Shown here: piece by piece, positions 63,024-64,000 of the stretch
Numbering within the stretch: position 1 is the stretch's first letter
How the letters are laid out: the number at the start of each line of letters is the position of its first letter
Assembly: GCF_006088715.1 (NCBI RefSeq)
Contig: NZ_CP030771.1
Coordinates: 9,670,001 to 9,734,000, forward strand
Reading direction: 5' to 3'
DNA length: 64,000 nt
DNA from: Streptomyces sp. YIM 121038
Lineage (GTDB): Bacteria; Actinomycetota; Actinomycetes; Streptomycetales; Streptomycetaceae
Notes under the pieces: generated by a model
The model's database searches: none
Seen by the model: only the letters and a program-made list of their open reading frames with translations
Told to the model about the DNA's origin: nothing
Program-made: the position numbers and the translations under genes

Positions 63024-64000
63024 GGGACGGGCTCCGGCTCCGTGACCGGTGCCGGTCGCTGCCACCGGCGTGCTTCGCGCCCGTCATGGCCACCGGCATC
63101 GTGTCCCGGGCCCTGAACGAAGCCGGGATCCGCACCGCCTCCACGCTGCTCTTCGCCTTCGCGTGCGCGCTCTACGCCGTCCTCCTGGTGGCGAGCGGCG
63201 CCAAGGCCCTGTTCCACCCCGCGGCCCTCCGAGCCGAACTCACCGACCCCGCCCGGGTGTTCGGCCACTTCACCTTCGTCGCGGCCTCCGGCGTCCTCGC
63301 CACCCGCCTCAGCCACGGCCCCGCACGCGGCACGGCGTACGTCCTGCTCGCCGTGGCGGGCGCGGCCTGGGCGGTGCTCGCCCTCGGCCTCCCGCGCCTG
63401 CCGCGTTCGGCCGCGCGGGAGGCCGACGGCACCTGGTTCCTGGCCGCCGTCGGCCTCCAGTCGCTGGTCCTCTGCCTCACCAGCCTGCCGCCGCGCCCCG
63501 TGCTCGTACCGCTCGCGTTCGCCCTGTGGTGGTGCGGGGTCCTGCTGTACGCGGGCACCGCCACCGTCCTCGGCCACCGGCTGCTGCGCCATCCGCCGGG
63601 CCCCGCGCGCTGCACTCCGGCGTACTGGGTCACGATGGGAGCCGTGGCCATCAGCACGCTCGCGGGCACCCAACTCCACGACCACGAAGACCTCTTGCCG
63701 CCCGCGGCCCGCGGCACGCTCGCCCTCGCCGTGGTCGTCCTGTGGAGCTGGGCGACCGTGCTCATACCGCCGCTGCTCGCCACGGGCTGGTGGCGGCACC
63801 TCCACCACCGCGTCCCGCTGGCGTACGAGCCCGCCCTGTGGTGTGTCGTCTTCCCCGTCGGCATGTACGCCACCGCCACCGCGCGCGTCACCGCCACGCT
63901 GACGCCGCACGCGCCGGGCGCGGCCGTCCGTCTGCTCGCCTGGGTCGCGGCGGCGGTGTGGCTGACGGTGCAGGGGCACGCGGTGGCGGCGCGGCGTCCC
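63020..64000 (+). CDS. TDT/SLAC1-type anion channel or transporter, 3' end outside window
   Basis: At least 327 residues; open to the window end. GTG 63020 overlaps the narI stop by four bases (GTGA), so it belongs to the nar operon. Opens with CFAPVMATGIVSRAL, the TehA/SLAC1 signature, and has about nine membrane helices plus YEPALWCVVFPVGMYATAT late on. Members carry C4-dicarboxylates, tellurite-related anions, or nitrate and chloride (plant SLAC1). Coupling to narGHJI makes nitrate or nitrite movement the obvious hypothesis; no narK is in the window. Confidence 0.9.
   Translation, partial: MRDGLRLRDRCRSLPPACFAPVMATGIVSRALNEAGIRTASTLLFAFACALYAVLLVASGAKALFHPAALRAELTDPARVFGHFTFVAASGVLATRLSHGPARGTAYVLLAVAGAAWAVLALGLPRLPRSAAREADGTWFLAAVGLQSLVLCLTSLPPRPVLVPLAFALWWCGVLLYAGTATVLGHRLLRHPPGPARCTPAYWVTMGAVAISTLAGTQLHDHEDLLPPAARGTLALAVVVLWSWATVLIPPLLATGWWRHLHHRVPLAYEPALWCVVFPVGMYATATARVTATLTPHAPGAAVRLLAWVAAAVWLTVQGHAVAARRP

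Overview
The window is high-GC actinobacterial DNA, almost certainly Streptomyces. This rests on codon use, many GTG/TTG starts, leaderless promoters with a TAGGAT-type -10 at the start codon, a LAL-type LuxR regulator, an F420-dependent LLM oxidoreductase, a Methyltransf_19 (DUF574) enzyme and many Tat or Sec secreted enzymes. I saw no rRNA, tRNA, CRISPR array or insertion sequence. The gene mix (small regulons, secreted hydrolases, an apparent extra dnaE, unknown giant proteins) suggests a variable chromosome region rather than the conserved core.

Layout. 0-7 kb holds small regulated islands. A 33-aa peptide gene precedes a PIMT-like methyltransferase that carries a frameshift. A MarR repressor sits by paired TTAGC-N2-GCTAA operators and an operon of a membrane protein, an NmrA-like reductase and DoxX. 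A TetX-like flavin monooxygenase is divergent from a true TetR-class repressor, with two tetO-like operators between them. 7-11.7 kb holds a GNAT, a small membrane protein, DoxX, GrpB and an aromatic hydroxylase. 11.8-15.5 kb is a LacI regulon: repressor, nucleoside hydrolase and overlapping MFS transporter, with the same 12-bp palindrome before both divergent genes. 15.5-19.2 kb holds a LAL regulator and a small protein, marked by three unrelated short tandem repeats.

19.2-34.4 kb is mostly hydrolases, methyltransferases and secreted enzymes: an alpha/beta hydrolase, two methyltransferases, an M28 peptidase, an MmpS-like lipoprotein, a sugar dehydrogenase, an M6 metalloprotease, an S41 peptidase, an endoglycoceramidase-like GH5 enzyme, and a divergent pair of paralogous small secreted proteins. 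An unusual fusion of ECF sigma factor, zinc anti-sigma motif, membrane segment and CAP domain lies at 28.3-30.1 kb beside a 16-bp minisatellite. 34.5-35.2 kb is a sirtuin. 35.7-43.5 kb is a coupled pair of giant proteins (1230 and 1379 aa) that I cannot assign; this is the best candidate for an undescribed system.

43.6-56 kb holds a flavin hydroxylase, an MT0933-type antitoxin and an SRPBCC protein flanking a methyltransferase, a LysR regulator, a full-length DnaE, a sphingomyelinase-like phosphodiesterase, a GCS2 ligase, an F420 LLM enzyme and glutaminase. 56.3-64 kb is a respiratory nitrate reductase operon, narGHJI, coupled by 1-4 base overlaps and continuing into a TDT/SLAC1-type anion channel gene cut by the window end.
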